Shown here piece by piece: positions 11,996-25,373 of a stretch of DNA of 64,000 bases. The DNA lies in NCBI GenBank assembly GCA_033063855.1, contig CP093831.1, forward strand, positions 29,078,001 to 29,142,000. The letters are read 5' to 3'. A program made the position numbers and the translations under genes. This DNA comes from Smittia aterrima (Eukaryota > Arthropoda > Insecta > Diptera > Chironomidae). The notes below the pieces were generated by a model. It had not been told where the DNA came from, did not search any database, and saw only the letters and a list, made by a program, of their open reading frames with translations. Within the stretch, counting starts at the first letter, position 1; each line of letters starts with the position of its first letter.

Positions 11996-13727
11996 AGTTT
12001 CTGCGAAAGTAGGGTTAATGAAATTTCTCTTCTTGTTCTGGTATTTTCATATCTGAATGATATCTATCCGAAGCATTTTGATATAAAGTCGCCATTAAAA
12101 GCAAATTAACTTCAAATTATTTCCTGATGGCCACATTTCAGAAACATTTGCAAAAATGTTTTATATCATCATCCAAAAAACAGAATATCATCTCCAATTC
12201 TTTGTTTTTGACTACTTACCTTTGTTGATTTGATGTTGGCGTATATTGAGAATGTGAATTTTATATTTAAAGTGGGAGAATAATGAAAATGAGGGAAACA
12301 ACAGCTCCGCGCAATTATTTCTGAAGAATTTTGAAAAAAAAAGATTTTTTTGAAATTAAGGGCAGTAACTACGAACTGAATTTTCAAAAATTTCCGTTTT
12401 TTGAAAATAGAACTTTTCATCTGAAAATTGAAGATTCACGATATCAGCAACTGTATATTGAAGGGTCTCACTAAATTGATTTCCGATGGAAGCAAACTCA
12501 GAAAGCTTTTGGGCTCACTTTGTGGATCAAAAAAATAAAATTTTGACCGGAAGATTAAGCTAAAAATAATCATGAGTTGAATTGGTTGCTGCGACTTTGC
12601 TACGAGCTTTTGATTTCTTTCTCTGGATTCATTCACATTCTGGGAGCATCTGGTCTCGTGGTTGGGAAGATATTTTGCAAATACAAATAGAAATTTATAG
12701 ACGAACGAAAAAAGATTTGTTAAAAACTTTTTTAATTTTATTAAGTCAAAAATATTTTTTTTGTTATAAAACTTTTCTCGTTGATGTTACAATTTTCATT
12801 ATAAATCTACTAATTTAGGAAACGAAAACATTTTTTTCGACTTTGGCATATTAGTACGATTAAATCCTGACGCACTGCAATTCAAAAGGTTCGCAATAAT
12901 CATTTCCATGAAGCATTTCTAGCTCGTTTTATCGCAAAACTCACTGAGAAGGTGCATGGCATTTGAAAATCAATTATTTTCAATCATTAAATTTCATTAG
13001 TTTGTAAATCTTTTGAATTTTTTTGAACAACTTGTTCTCATCCGTCATTTCCTGGAGCTTAAAGATTAACTTCATCAAATTGTTCGATTCGCTCAACCCT
13101 TTAATAATAAAGAGACAAAATTTTATTAGAAATATTCAGTTGACGTATAAGGTTGCGAATAGGTCAGTTCATACGTAGACTGTCCAAAATTTTCGAAAGA
13201 AAATCAGATTTTCAAACGAAAAGAGGCTAGTCATGTTGGCCCTTATTGCACGATATCTTGTTAGAAATATAAATTTGTTAGATCGGTAGCTTTTCATGTA
13301 GTTAAAGCACTGATCTCACTTAGTCTAATAGTAAAATTAATTATTTTAATTGTATAAATATAAAAGCTTAAATTTTGCACTCTGGAACATTCAAATATTG
13401 CTAACAAGAGAAAATTGAATGCACTTTGTTATTATTCCTAGGAATGGGGATTGGCTAAGTTGAGGCACTTTATTTCTATTCTTCTATATTGATCGCCTTT
13501 AGGAGTTTCTTAAATTATTTCGATACTTTTCAAAAGGTAGATAGGTTTATTTAAATTGGGAGAGAAAAGCGTGTTAAGAAAGAACTATCTAATAGTCCGT
13601 CTTCATTCATTTCATTAATTTTGCTTGAGTTTATTTTAATGAGAAACTTTTTTAAGAAATGTTAATTTGTTTAGAACAAAAGAAAAACAAACTCAATTCG
13701 ATTCCCGCAGGAGAGGGCACATCAATT
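11996..13727. other. Interval between otu and vinculin, no coding feature seen
   Basis: This carries the 5' UTR/promoter side of otu and the 3' UTR side of vinculin, both on the minus strand. The open frames at 12169-12818 and 13659-13880 are short and AT-driven, and the last one overlaps the final vinculin exon on the other strand. I see no conserved protein, repeat or RNA gene. Confidence 0.6.
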
Positions 13728-16700
13728 TTAAGCATATTGGTACCAGGGTTGTTTTCGGATCCATCTCAAGCGGTGATTTGTTTGATCAGAACGAATCTTA
13801 ATACTGGCACCCTCCGCGGCGCGAACAGTTTCTTTGACCTGCAAAATATGAAGTTCAGAATAAAGCTCGTAATGAAATAAATATAAAGCCACTTACACTT
13901 TGCATAAGATTTTGTGCGTTTCCGACCAACATTTCTGTTGCTTCGCGATCTTCGTCAGATCCTTGTGCTCCCAACATTGTAGCTTTAACAGTTGATAAAA
14001 TCTTGAGCTGAGTACCGATGGTTGGGATTCTTTCGCAAACTTGCAACAAATTTGTTCTTATTCTCTTGTCAGTACACTCACGTGCCAAAGCTTTAGCAAG
14101 TCGAGTGACATCTTCTGATGCTTCAGCAATCAATTTTGCTGTGGCGATTAGTTCGCGTTTGCTTCCTTTCGAATCTTGATGCACCAACTCTGATAAGCGA
14201 GCCATTAAAACGGCCATTCGTTTAGCAGCTGCGATAATTTCATTATCCTTTGATGACCATTGGCGAACTTCTTGATGAAGGCCATGAGCAGCCAATAAAA
14301 TAGGTTGATTTGAAGTTGGCATAGCACGGAAGACTCCTTCATCCTCGTCGTCTGTCTCTGGAGGAGGAGGACGTACTGGAGGAATTTCTTCTCTGGGAAG
14401 AGGGGGTCTTGGCGGAGCTCGATCTAAACGAAGAGAAGATAGATCTGGTGGAGCCGGAATCTCGGGTTGTTGAGTAATTGCATTACGAACGTTTCGAACG
14501 TTTTTAAGAAGCTAAAAAAAAAATTACGTCATATATTCGTTCGACGATGATTCAATAATTACTCACATTCTTATTGGCATCACGCCAATGAGCTCCCGCC
14601 GCAGGGTTAGCAATGTCAGTGGCCACTGACTTAGCATTTTGAACCATCGGTGGAACTGAATTCTGAAGTTTATCAGAAGCATTGAGAAGCTCAGATGTGA
14701 AGCTTGGATCTTCACTGTTGTCTGCTTCTTGTTTAGCCACCAAGAGCACTCGATTTGCAAGACGAGCGATTGATGAAGTGTTGTCAACCATCTTTTGTGG
14801 AACTTTGTTCCTGATAGCGTCTTCGCAAAGAAGGGTGTGTTTCTGCATTTGTTCCTCGCTAGCCTTGATAAAGTCTGCTGGATCGGTGGCTTGATCGCAA
14901 AGTGTTCGCATACGTAAAATAGTATCAGCATATTGATCACGCAAGTTGTTGTAATGTTCTTCGGCTGCTTTTGAACCAGGATAATTCATTCGAATCCTTC
15001 CGGCGCTGATAAGTTGAGGTGTCAAGCTATCGATTTGTGCTGCCGATGCAAGTAACACTTCAGCGAGTTTTTTGTTGCCACCGGAACCTCCCGCGGCTAC
15101 CATGCGACTTGTTTTCGAAGCACGATCACTGAAAGCCGAAAGATTTGCTGCTTTTTGATTGAAATTTGTTTCGCGTCCTGGACCTTCTGGTGCATTTACT
15201 GCGTCAGTGAATTGCTTTAATGGTGTACTGATGTCGATGAAATCTTCTACAACTCGACTAACAACAGCAGTTTGAATACGATTCTTAAGCTCGTGAAGCT
15301 TTGCATTCAATTTTCTTGCAATTTCTTGGGCTTCGGGAGTATGAGCCAAGCCAGCAGCACATAACTTCGCATATTGACTTGCAAGTCCTTCAATCTCATC
15401 GCAAAGACTGAGAATGTCAGCTTTTTGGTGTCCCGGCAAACCTTCGGCAACTCTCTTTCCTTCTTCGACAATGAGAGCAATAGCGCGATGGCCCAATCCC
15501 TTGTCATCAACACCAGGATTTGTAAGCCAACGAACAGCTTGTTCCAAGCGTCCTTGAACCTAAAATGAAATTTTTAAATTTATTTTAGGCTTTAATATTG
15601 CATCAACGAAACATACCGTGTGAGCCGCTTGTTGTAAACCTGCCTTGTCGACATTCATAACAGCTTGCAAAATGTTTCCTTCAAGCTCGTCGAGCTTTTC
15701 AACCATGTCTCTAGCCAAAGACTCAGCTTGCGGAGATGTTCCTTTACTGTTTTGACGTAATTCGCACAAAGTATTAGCCATTGAAGTTAAATCATCGGCA
15801 TTTTTGCGAATGCGATATGAATCGTTGGGAAGACAACGATCAGCGACTTTGTATGCATTTTCAATGATTTGACGAAGAGCTTTTTCGCCAATGCCACCTT
15901 TCAACGCGTAAGGATTTCTCAGCCAATCTTTAGCTGCTTCCATCTTATTGCGGATAGCATTGTTAATCTTTTTGAGGACAGTCAAGTTATCCAATTCACT
16001 TGTGTCTTCGTCGTAAGTTGTAAGCTGAAGAACACGAATGATTTCTTGAATTTCATCTGTCATTCGAGCAGCAAGATAATTTCTATTTTCAGCTGCTTCG
16101 TCTGAACCCTTTCCACCTTGTTCAATAATATGAATGTAAACTTTCATGCTACATATCAAAATCGGAGCTAAAATTTTGATTTGTTCAAGACAACGAACAA
16201 GAATTTCGCTATGAACTTGATGTGTCAACTCTTTTTCACGATTTCCTACTTCACGTGAGACTTTACTGAGACATGGACTCAAATCTTTTAGGAATTGGAC
16301 TAAATCTTCCATCGAATCGATGACTTCACTGACTGCAAGATAATCGAGCACTCGTTTGCACTCTCGGACGATTTTGCGCACTTCTGATTCATCGAAGCAA
16401 AGAAGAAGTTGAGATGTCCCTTGAAGAATACCTCGTGATCCTTCAATAAGTTTTCTTCGAGCTGGACCTGAATACGGATCAGCACGTAGAAGCGATGAAG
16501 CTTCTTCCAATAATTGAGAAGCATGTTCAACGCGTCTCAAAGAAGTTGGCATATCTTGCTTCAGAATTTGATCGTCTGAGCTATTGATTGTCTCTTTTCC
16601 GACTTTAACAAGATTCGTAACAGCGATGGAAACAGCCGAAACTGGCCGAGACAAATCTGGCATCGCATTTCCATCTTCAGCTTCTTCATGAAGAATAACA

Positions 16701-18436
16701 AGGCGAGATACCTGAAATACGAGTCATGAATAAATTAGAATGAACATTGCAATGAAAATCTAAAGTTTGGAAGAAGAAATAATTTGGACAATTTGAAACA
16801 TATCTTCATTAATTAAATATATGAAACAGAAGGCTGACAAGTCTAACCATTTGAGACGATCAACCACAAAACAAACAGTGACGGTGTGGGCGACATCACC
16901 TTTTAAAATTGGTTTGTTGCCAACTGTTCATCATCGCATATCGTCAATTATCTGTCAGAAAATTGTTTTTATGAGAAAGTAGCGAATCCATAGACTACAT
17001 CTCCCAATTTTAATTACCAAATCCAAATTTTCTTGACAAAAATTGTATCCAATTGATCTAAATATGATTCCATGTTTATGCTGACTTTGTATTTTCAAAG
17101 GTCAATAGATTCGTCACTAAACGATCATGAAAACATATGTGCAGCTACTTCATAAAGATACCGAGCGTGCGAGCTTGTTTGCTGGTGTTCAAACATTCCT
17201 ACACAAAAACTTTTTTCTTGAAACTTTAAAACGAAAAAAAAACACGGAAAAGTCTGAATCAAATTCTATTTTTATCAAATGTGTTGTAATCGAAGACTTG
17301 AGTAGGAATTGGTATAATCAAAGCAGAACTTCAATATGGATTTACGTATCTCTTAGCTCATTATTAAAACTTAAAGGCAAATATTGATTTTAATTACCGC
17401 ATCTAAATTGCACTTCGCGCAAAAAAATTTTTATGAGCATAAGCAATCGACAACGACCATCAATCTAAATTAAATTATTTTCTTCTCGGTAAGTCATAAA
17501 GGCATTTGCGATTTTATTTATTTCGCACACGCATCTGGTAGCAAAGTTTATATTATTCGTTTGTATAGAGCTTAATTAATTTGAATATGGAAAATGTGTT
17601 TTGAACTCTCTCTAAGAAAAACACGCGAAACTTTTGTTATTGTAGATTGTTTTTAGACTTGAATAGCTTTGTCTGATGTGACATCAGAAAGACATTAAGC
17701 TCACACACTTGGGAGACCGATCAATATTGAAATTAACCTAATTACACTCGAGCGTTCGAGAAGAAAAAGCCAAGTCTACTCTTACAAATAAAAAAAACTA
17801 CACACATCGTGACTTATAGTTATACCTGTGACGAAAACAAAGTTAAGTTTAAAATTTTTAAGACGAAACAGCGTTTATGTCATTTTTATTTCGAGCGCCA
17901 CCCAACAAACGAAACTTCTGACCACCTTTAGAAGCGTTCTCAAGTGCAACTCTACATGACAGTATGAGTTCGACTTGTAAAAACATAACTTTATATGGTA
18001 AACGTCTCCGTAGCACACAGTAAAGCGTTGTTGACAAAGTTTTTAACGCTCCAAACCATTAGATCGCGAACTTTTCATTGATTTTCATCACTTCTTATTC
18101 GAAATGATAACTACCGCTGAGAATGTATTCGTGAGTTGGTGATTTCACGTTCATGTAAACTAATGTTATAAGAAAATGTGGAAAGAAAGGAAAAAATCTT
18201 CTCTCAATGCTCTACAGCCAACTCTTCTTCGCGAACGTCTTTGCTCTTTAAAGCTGTATGAGTCATTTTTTCAGAAAGTTATTTTTAGAATTCAGAAAAT
18301 CGGGATGAATTTTTAAGTTCAGCTTAAACTTTTTTTCCAATTCAATAAAGCGAAAAGTGTCCAGAATTTAAAGTATTACCTGGTTAGCAACAGGCTCTAG
18401 GATGGATTCGATTGTTTTTGTGTGGAACACAGGCAT
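13728..18436 (-). CDS. Vinc: Vinculin
   Basis: Exons are 18436-18380, 16711-15617, 15559-14567, 14511-13897 and 13838-13728. All joins are phase 0 and give 955 residues, close to the fly protein. The N-terminus MPVFHTKTIESILEPVANQ is the vinculin head start that binds talin. Repeated helical-bundle segments follow, for example LEQAVRWLTNPGVDD and RMNYPGSKAAEEHYNNLRDQ. A proline-rich linker (PPRPPLPREEIPPVRPPPPE, the site for partners such as VASP/vinexin in vertebrates) precedes the tail helices, which bind actin and phosphoinositides. The C-terminus ends RKQPWYQYA. Vinculin links integrin or cadherin adhesions to F-actin in the cytoplasm. Intron 1 (18379-16712, about 1.7 kb) is by far the largest and is the likely place for regulatory elements. 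No frame break or missing segment is seen. Confidence 0.96.
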
Positions 18437-21094
18437 ATTGCAGGCGGCGATAAACGTAACAGATCAACACAGAATATAAATTATTTGGCACTTTTTGTTT
18501 AACACGAAAGAAAAACAATTTGAGTCCTTTGTTTTTGAATTTTTCCTTTTAAAAATAAAACTTTATTGAGCTAAGAGCTCATCTCGTTCCGAACAAGACT
18601 TCTACTCTGATGAAAGCACGACGAAGAACTGAAGTTTCATTTCATGCTCACAATTGAAAATCGAGAAATCAAGAGAGCGAGGTTTTGTGAAAGAGAGTTT
18701 GTTGAGATTGCCAAACATGGAGAAAAAAAACGTGGTGAATTTGATTACGAAGTTTATTCCTGAAAACATTTTTTATAAGCAAAATTCAAATGCAAAATTC
18801 AACTTTTACAATCAAATTTTATTCAACAAAATTTTCTCTTCTCCGTTTTCTTTAAGCTTACTTGGTTTTATAGTCACTTCTATAATAGATATGAGGACAA
18901 ATGTCTTTGATGTTGAAGGTGTAAAAAGCGATTGTGAAAAGTAAAAATGTAAGGAAAAGCAAGTGAATAAAGTGTTTTGTAGTGAAAACCATAAAAGTAA
19001 TTCATGTATGTGACAACAATTATTATTTGGCGCATAAGCGGCTTTATTCTTAAGATTGAAGATCGGATAAGTCTAAAGGAGAATACATATTTATTCGATT
19101 TATTTTGTTGAAAACAATTTTCAATTTTCATTTTCTCCAAGTATCTCTGGAGCTTCTTCTCATGATGACTTTTGGGCTCCTCGCATCTCGGTGGCATGTT
19201 GAACGGCATTTCATTGATTTTGAGTAATTTGTTCATATTTTCGTGAGACGCGTATACTGAGAAAAATGTCTAGCAAGTGGTCGTATGTGTAAAAGCATAT
19301 TTCATTTGTATTCTGTTGTCTTACATAGCTTTTTGTCAATAACAAAAAGTCGCGTGAGAACAATGTGGACTTTCCAGAACAATTTTTATGTTTTGCTGCG
19401 TTAATGAAAATGACTTCCAGCAAATAACTTCGTTTGACAAGTGTCAGCATTCACTTATGAAGCGACCTGAATTGCTTAAATAACTGAATCTTTGCACTTT
19501 TGTCAAATGCTAACATGAAGACATCTTTCCTTAACAGAAATTTCGAGCAAATTTTCTAACCACATTGTTTCCCACTACAAATACATTGATTTTTACTTTG
19601 AGCTTCATTATTTTCGTACAAATGATCAAAACATATTTATGCTTTTATATCGTGAGGAGATTTTGTGCAACATCTGCTATACTAATTTGAGTTAACTAGT
19701 TTAATAAATCATTTAATCAAGTAAAATGAAGTTGTTAGATAATTACTGAATTATTTTTTACAGAGAATTAAATTATTTCCTTCTTAAAAGTTCCAGGCAA
19801 CAGTTTTAACTTGAGCATTTTTAATAAGAAAAAAATTGAAAACCTTGAAAGAAAAATCTAGGTAGCGCCTTGAGATTTTTTAAATATGTTAGAACATGCA
19901 ATCTTAGGTTCTCATGCAAATAATTTTTTTGCCTTTTTAAATAGAGATGACAGAGTTAGTAGAATAAAGATCATTGATCAAGCTTCATTAAAGATTTTTA
20001 AGTTTTCAACATTAAGCATTTTTGCTTTTCAAATAATTTGTTTTCATCGGACTCTTATCCCTGTATCAATCACAATTATTCATCAAATGAAAGCATAATC
20101 GAAAACCATAATTTATGGGACGTGAGAGTTGATAAATGTAAAACAAGTTTACGTTCGTTCAAAGAGTAACAAGTATTTCATTGTGGGACGTGCTGAGCGT
20201 GTTGACCACATGAATTCGTTATCGAAGAAAAGCTTTCTTCGCATGCATGCTTGTGTCTCTCAAATTATAAAACATATATTTACAGTGAAATGTTTGTATT
20301 TCTGTGTTTGCGAGTTGGTTCATGATAAACTCATTGATTTAACAGATCAGCGCAGCCGTTCTAGCGCTGTTCACTTAAAGAACCACTCGATCATCATTAC
20401 TTCGATCTACTGAAGTAAGTTGATATGTTTGAAATGTTTACAGAAATGCATGTTTAAGTGTTCGACAAGGTGTTAAATTATAGCTGAGATCTGATCTGAT
20501 TATTAAGTGAAGAAGTGTGAAAAGTTTTATTTCGAAAAGAGTCAGATGTCTTTTTTGTGCGAAGCGAGTCGAGTGAATGAGACTAATTAAATCTTTAAAT
20601 CAAATAAAGTCTTTTTGTAGTAAAAATAATTTTGCACTCATAAAGTCTGGACGGCTCATCAGAAATCGTTTAAAATAACTAAAACTTTTTATATTTATCT
20701 ACGTGATACGGCTTTCGGATATTCATGTAAATATTTATGTTTTGATGATTTTTGTAGAAAGTGTATCAAACAGAAGCTTCGTTAATTGACTAACTTCAAT
20801 TAATAAACTTAAAGAATTGTCAACACAAAGCAATCGTATTTTCTTCTATGAATAATTATTCATAAATAAAATTTTATATTCTAATCATGCTTAATTTTTT
20901 CTTCAGCAATTTTAAATTATTTTTAGATTGGTTGTTTTTTTTTGTTCTAAATCGCAAGATTGGCGTATCGAATGATACTTTTATGTTAAATAAATTATTT
21001 TTTTCTGTTTCATTTCGTGCAGAAACGCTTTTTAGTTAAAATATTGAGATCAAAATTTATCAATCATCGATCATTATTTGGATTCATAATCCAT
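18437..21094. other. Intergenic interval between vinculin and quiver
   Basis: This holds the promoter side of vinculin and the 3' UTR side of quiver, both minus-strand. The only open frame with any protein-like character is at 18880-19236 on the minus strand (118 codons). Its first half is charged and its second half drifts into AT-rich hydrophobic codons, so I do not call it a gene. No repeat or RNA gene was recognised. Confidence 0.55.
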
Positions 21095-23341
21095 TTAACT
21101 GTTGTTAATAAGAAGGTTAACTAAAAGACTTAAGATAATGAAGTTATTGGAAAGCGATAATAAACTAGATTTATTGCATAAATCATCCTCACAAAAGCAC
21201 ATATGACCCGTGCCAGAACTTTCCTGCATACACACGTGCTATGAAGAAGGAGAGATAATTTACTTTCGATTAGATTGTGATAAATAAGAGACAGTGAGGA
21301 ATCACTGCTTGATAACTGATCAAGGGCTGTTCGGAAATAACACAAACTTTAGAAAGAACTCTTATGTAGTTGAGCTTATATTGTAAACCTTACAATGATT
21401 TTTCCCAACAGCCCCTTTCATTATAAATTTTGGCTGATTATTTATGATTCAAAAAAAAATCTAAAATTGTAAAAACATTTTAATTCTTACGTCAACCATG
21501 AACAAATTTATCTGCAACTGTGAGGTACACAGCCTGAATTTACAAAGAAAGAATTCTTGTTAAGGAACTTTTTGGTGAAGTCAATAATTTAAAGTTCTAC
21601 CTTCGAACCACCTCGTAAGCTGTAAAAAAGTACAAAAAAGGTAGGTTTTTTCCACCATCAATAAAAAAATGATTTGAACTTACGTGTCTTTGCATGTCGA
21701 ACCATTTTAACACAGCAACCATTGCAAGTCATTAAAGGCGGTTGGTCTCGTGGCAGTGCTGTATAGTTGAAAGGATCCTTGCATCTTGCATCTGTCCATG
21801 AATCGCACTCATAGCAATAAATCGAGCGAGCTAAATGTAAATGCTTTTTAGTTTAAACAGTCCTTTCACCTTGAAAATGATAAATCAATAAGTTTCCACT
21901 GAATCCTCATAGATATCAATGATAATTATTTTGAAAAGCGTAAAAACGCAATTTGAATTTTTCAAGTGGAAACTTAGAAAGCACGGAAGCACATGAAATG
22001 GATTATTCATCGATTCCTTGAATTTTGATTTCTGTTGTGTGATGTGAAATTGTTTCTAAGCTTTGCAAAGGTTGGAAATGTTTTCTGTTCGGCAAAGCCA
22101 ATGTGTTTATTTTGTCTAGTGTGAAAGTCTAGTGTAAGCTAATGTGTCAGTGTCCATCAATATTTAAATTGATAGATCGCAAATACCAAATCCTGATCAT
22201 CTATCTACACATGTTACCCATGAAATTGCCTCTTTTGTGCAGTGCAAATAAACACACGGGCTATTTCAAAATATTTGTAGCACAAAAAATTAACGTCACA
22301 AACAAACAAATATTTATTTTGAAGTTATAAATTATGCAAAGCCACATTTTTAGCTAGAAACTAATGTTAAGACAATATCTCAAAATCTTACTTTGGCACT
22401 CTGTTGACACTTGAGGAATCCACAGGAATAAATATCCACAAATCGCTGATAGAGCAGATTATTAGTTTACAAAGGAAAATAAAACAAGCGGGAAGTGAAA
22501 ACAATCGTTAGAGCCTTCAAAATATTAGACTAATAAAATATCTTTATGATATTGCAACCCTCAGAACCTCAGATTGTAAATAATAAACACTTTTCTTGTG
22601 TGAATTTCTAAAAAGCTTCATTTCAATTTATTCGATTGCCAATTATTTTCGGAAGATATTTTTAATCGCAAGACCAAATTTATGTTCGATACATTTACTT
22701 CTATCGCTGCGCGAGCTCTTGTGTATATACATCATTAAATTACTTTTATGTCGATCATATTTTAACTCTTGAAAGTTTGGTTATTTTAGATGCGAACACT
22801 CAATCGATTTAAGATTTTTTTACGGTGTGTTTCTGATATTATCGGGGGCATTTACACGCTATTTTTAGATTTGAAAGAGAAAAATTAAAACATTTAGACG
22901 AGAGTGTCACAGTAGGTGCTTGTAGCGAATTTTTCAGCTAAAATATCTCAATGGAAATGTTTTGATTTACAAGAAAATCTTGATATTGAAATTTTTATTT
23001 TCTAGTAGAAGACCAAATTATTTTGTTTCAGAATATCGCAATAAATATTGCGAATGACATAAAAAAATCTTTGCTGTTAGTTAAATGAAGCGTCACTCTT
23101 TGGTCAGTTTATTTATAAAATGTTTTCCGGAGAACTTACACGGAAAGCAGTTGTCAGCGGATCCGAAATCAAGTAAAACAAAAATTGCTTCAAATAAATA
23201 AACGGATCGTATTCATAAATCTTCTTCGTAGAAAGTTGCTCAAATTTAATTTTAACAATAAATAACGTGAGTAGTGCTCATAATTATCTTACCCACTGAT
23301 GTGATAATCCAATTCTTTGACACTGTTTTGTATATATCCAT
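21095..23341 (-). CDS. qvr: Quiver / sleepless, GPI-anchored Ly6-family protein
   Basis: Six small exons (23341-23293, 22445-22392, 21830-21684, 21619-21601, 21533-21491, 21238-21095) join in phase to give 151 residues. The mature part reads TRSIYCYECDSWTDARCKD, then MTCNGCCVKMVRH, RRLCTSQLQ and GHMCFCEDDLCN, which is fly Quiver almost residue for residue. A signal sequence (ICGYLFLWIPQVS) spans exon 2. The last exon ends in a hydrophobic GPI-attachment tail after LCNKSS. Quiver is a neuronal surface Ly6 protein that promotes Shaker potassium-channel function and sleep, and it modulates nicotinic receptors. Exon 4 is only 19 bases and exon 5 only 43. Introns 1 and 2 (about 850 and 560 bases) show no other gene. 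Confidence 0.95.
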
Positions 23342-24239
23342 GATAATGCTTTTTAATCACCACCGTTGATTCTTTGCAATACGGATTTTTTGTTTTAAGT
23401 TGCACTTAGTCTATTCATCACTATTTCAGATATTCTTTAGGATAAATAATCTAGAAGAAACCGCGGGAAAGTTGAAAGCGATCTTAGTGTTTCGAGGAAT
23501 CAATGGTCAATAAGCCAGCTTAAAAACGGAAAGAAAATTCAGAGAAATGACAAGAGAAAAGCGAGCGATATTTAGCCGAGAGAAAATTCAAAAAGAGAGC
23601 GAAATGGAAATGACAGCTCTCTACCCTGACGACCTAGAATATATCATGAAATTTCATCAATATTTTACTTTTAAATGAAAATATTTTGCGAATACAAAGT
23701 GTTTGAAAGCACTGAAAGTTTCTTGTCTTTTTCACCTACGAAAAAAATCACTAGCGGCAAATCATGGACTTATAACTAATTGATTCAAAAGACAAATAAG
23801 AAATTCTACTGCATTGCGAAAAATGTTCTTTAAATAAAAGGACCCTTTTCAGAAAAAATATTTTCCTCACAAACCACTCAACAGTATCCACAAGATATTG
23901 ACTGCACAACATCAACTGTTATCCAATTTATTTCTCTAACAATATAGAATGTTATTGGTTAGAACCGAATGTACTCTACTGATTTTTTTCAGTTTTTCTT
24001 TAATTCTTCGATACTTTTACCTTTCAATTTTCTCAAAAAGAGACTGAGTTTTCAAGTCAGAGAGAGAAAGAGACGCGAACACAAATTTTCCTTCACTGCT
24101 TCTTCGTTTCGCATATATTTTTATGTCTGCTGTGTCAAATCGAAGCTTTTATTCAAAGAGCAAGCTATAAAATCATTCAACTTGTAAATTGTGTTGTTTT
24201 CATTATAAAATTTTGATTATTTTTTTTAAGTTTTCTACA
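23342..24239. promoter_or_regulatory. Divergent upstream region of quiver and ATF-2
   Basis: About 900 bases separate the two divergent start codons. A splice acceptor-like tract (polyT then aag) sits just before the ATF-2 ATG, so a 5' UTR exon of ATF-2 may start near 23900. The small open frame at 23969-24187 has no recognisable product. I see no distinct TATA box for either gene. Confidence 0.4.
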
Positions 24240-25373
24240 ATGAACGAAGATGTTTTAAAGCCTTTTCCATGTAAAGAGAATGATTGTAGCATGAGCTTCT
24301 TCACTGAAGATCACTTGTCAGTTCATCAAGAAGCGAAGCATCGCAAATTAAATTTAGAAATTCCCAAGGGCTCGAGCATAATTTTTGGTATGTCAAAGGC
24401 TCATTTTATGCTCATTACACAAATCAACATGCCTTTAAATATTTTCAGCTGATCAAACACCTACGCCTACTCGTCTGCTCAAGAATTGCGAGGAACTCAG
24501 GGTTTTTGATGATTTGCAAAATATTAATCCTTTTGAAGAAGGTTTTAGAAGAGCTGTCGAATACAATGGAAATGAGAGCGATCACACCTTCGTGTCTTCG
24601 AGTTACCAAGATACTTTACATACACCTCAAATAATACCTCCAATTGACAATTGTTCAATGAAAATTGACGATGGGAAGCAACTGCCAGATCAGATTGAGC
24701 ATGAGAGTTTAAAAAATATTCCTAAAACGGCTAAACTGAAAGAAATATCTTCAATTATTCATCAAATTCCTCTTCTGCCCAAACCAGTTTTACTTCCAAT
24801 GCCCACTATTTTCACTTGTGTGTCTCAAATATCAGAATCCGAATACGATAAGGACAAGAATAGTGTGAAAAATAAATTGAAAAATATTTGTAACGACAGA
24901 AAACGTAAACTGGAAGTCGTCCCGCCAATTATCATCGGATCTTCTTTAGAAGCGACCTCAAGCCTGTCGATAATTGAAAATGAAAATATTCGAACAGCAA
25001 ATAATGACAATACCTTCGACTCGAAGAATAGTTTGAGCATAGAAGTCGATATTAAGCGTCCAAAAGTTGAGAAGACAGAGTTCTCAAATCTTAAAGTCGA
25101 GAGAAACCGAGCTGCAGCAAGACGATATCGGTAACACATTTGATTGCTTGAAAAAAATAATAGAAATTCTTATATCATTTCTCCTTTAGGACTAAAATGA
25201 AGATTCAAAGCCAAGCTCTCCAAGAAAAATACGAGAAGTCTCAGAAGGAACTTTCCGCCGTTAAGAAAGAACTTAGCGAATTAAAAAAGGAATTGACAAA
25301 TGTGAAAGCTCTTCTTCTCGTTCATAAAGATTGTCCAGTTTCAAAAATTGCAATAATCAATTCTCAGCAATAA
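24240..25373 (+). CDS. Atf-2: ATF-2 (stress-responsive CREB/ATF bZIP transcription factor)
   Basis: Three exons (24240-24387, 24449-25130, 25190-25373) give 337 residues. The N-terminus has a C2H2 finger (FPCKENDCSMSFFTEDHLSV, Cys11, Cys16, then His29 and His34) as in vertebrate ATF2/ATF7. It is followed by ADQTPTPTRLLKNCEE, whose Thr53 and Thr55 match the paired p38/JNK phosphorylation sites. The C-terminus is a bZIP: basic region VERNRAAARRYRTKMKIQSQ and a Leu heptad zipper. The last intron splits the basic region inside an Arg codon. ATF-2 dimers bind CRE-like sites in the nucleus and respond to stress kinases. In flies it acts in p38 signalling and metabolism. The central region is Ser/Asn/Ile-rich and looks unstructured. 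AATAAA is at 25500-25505. Confidence 0.94.
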
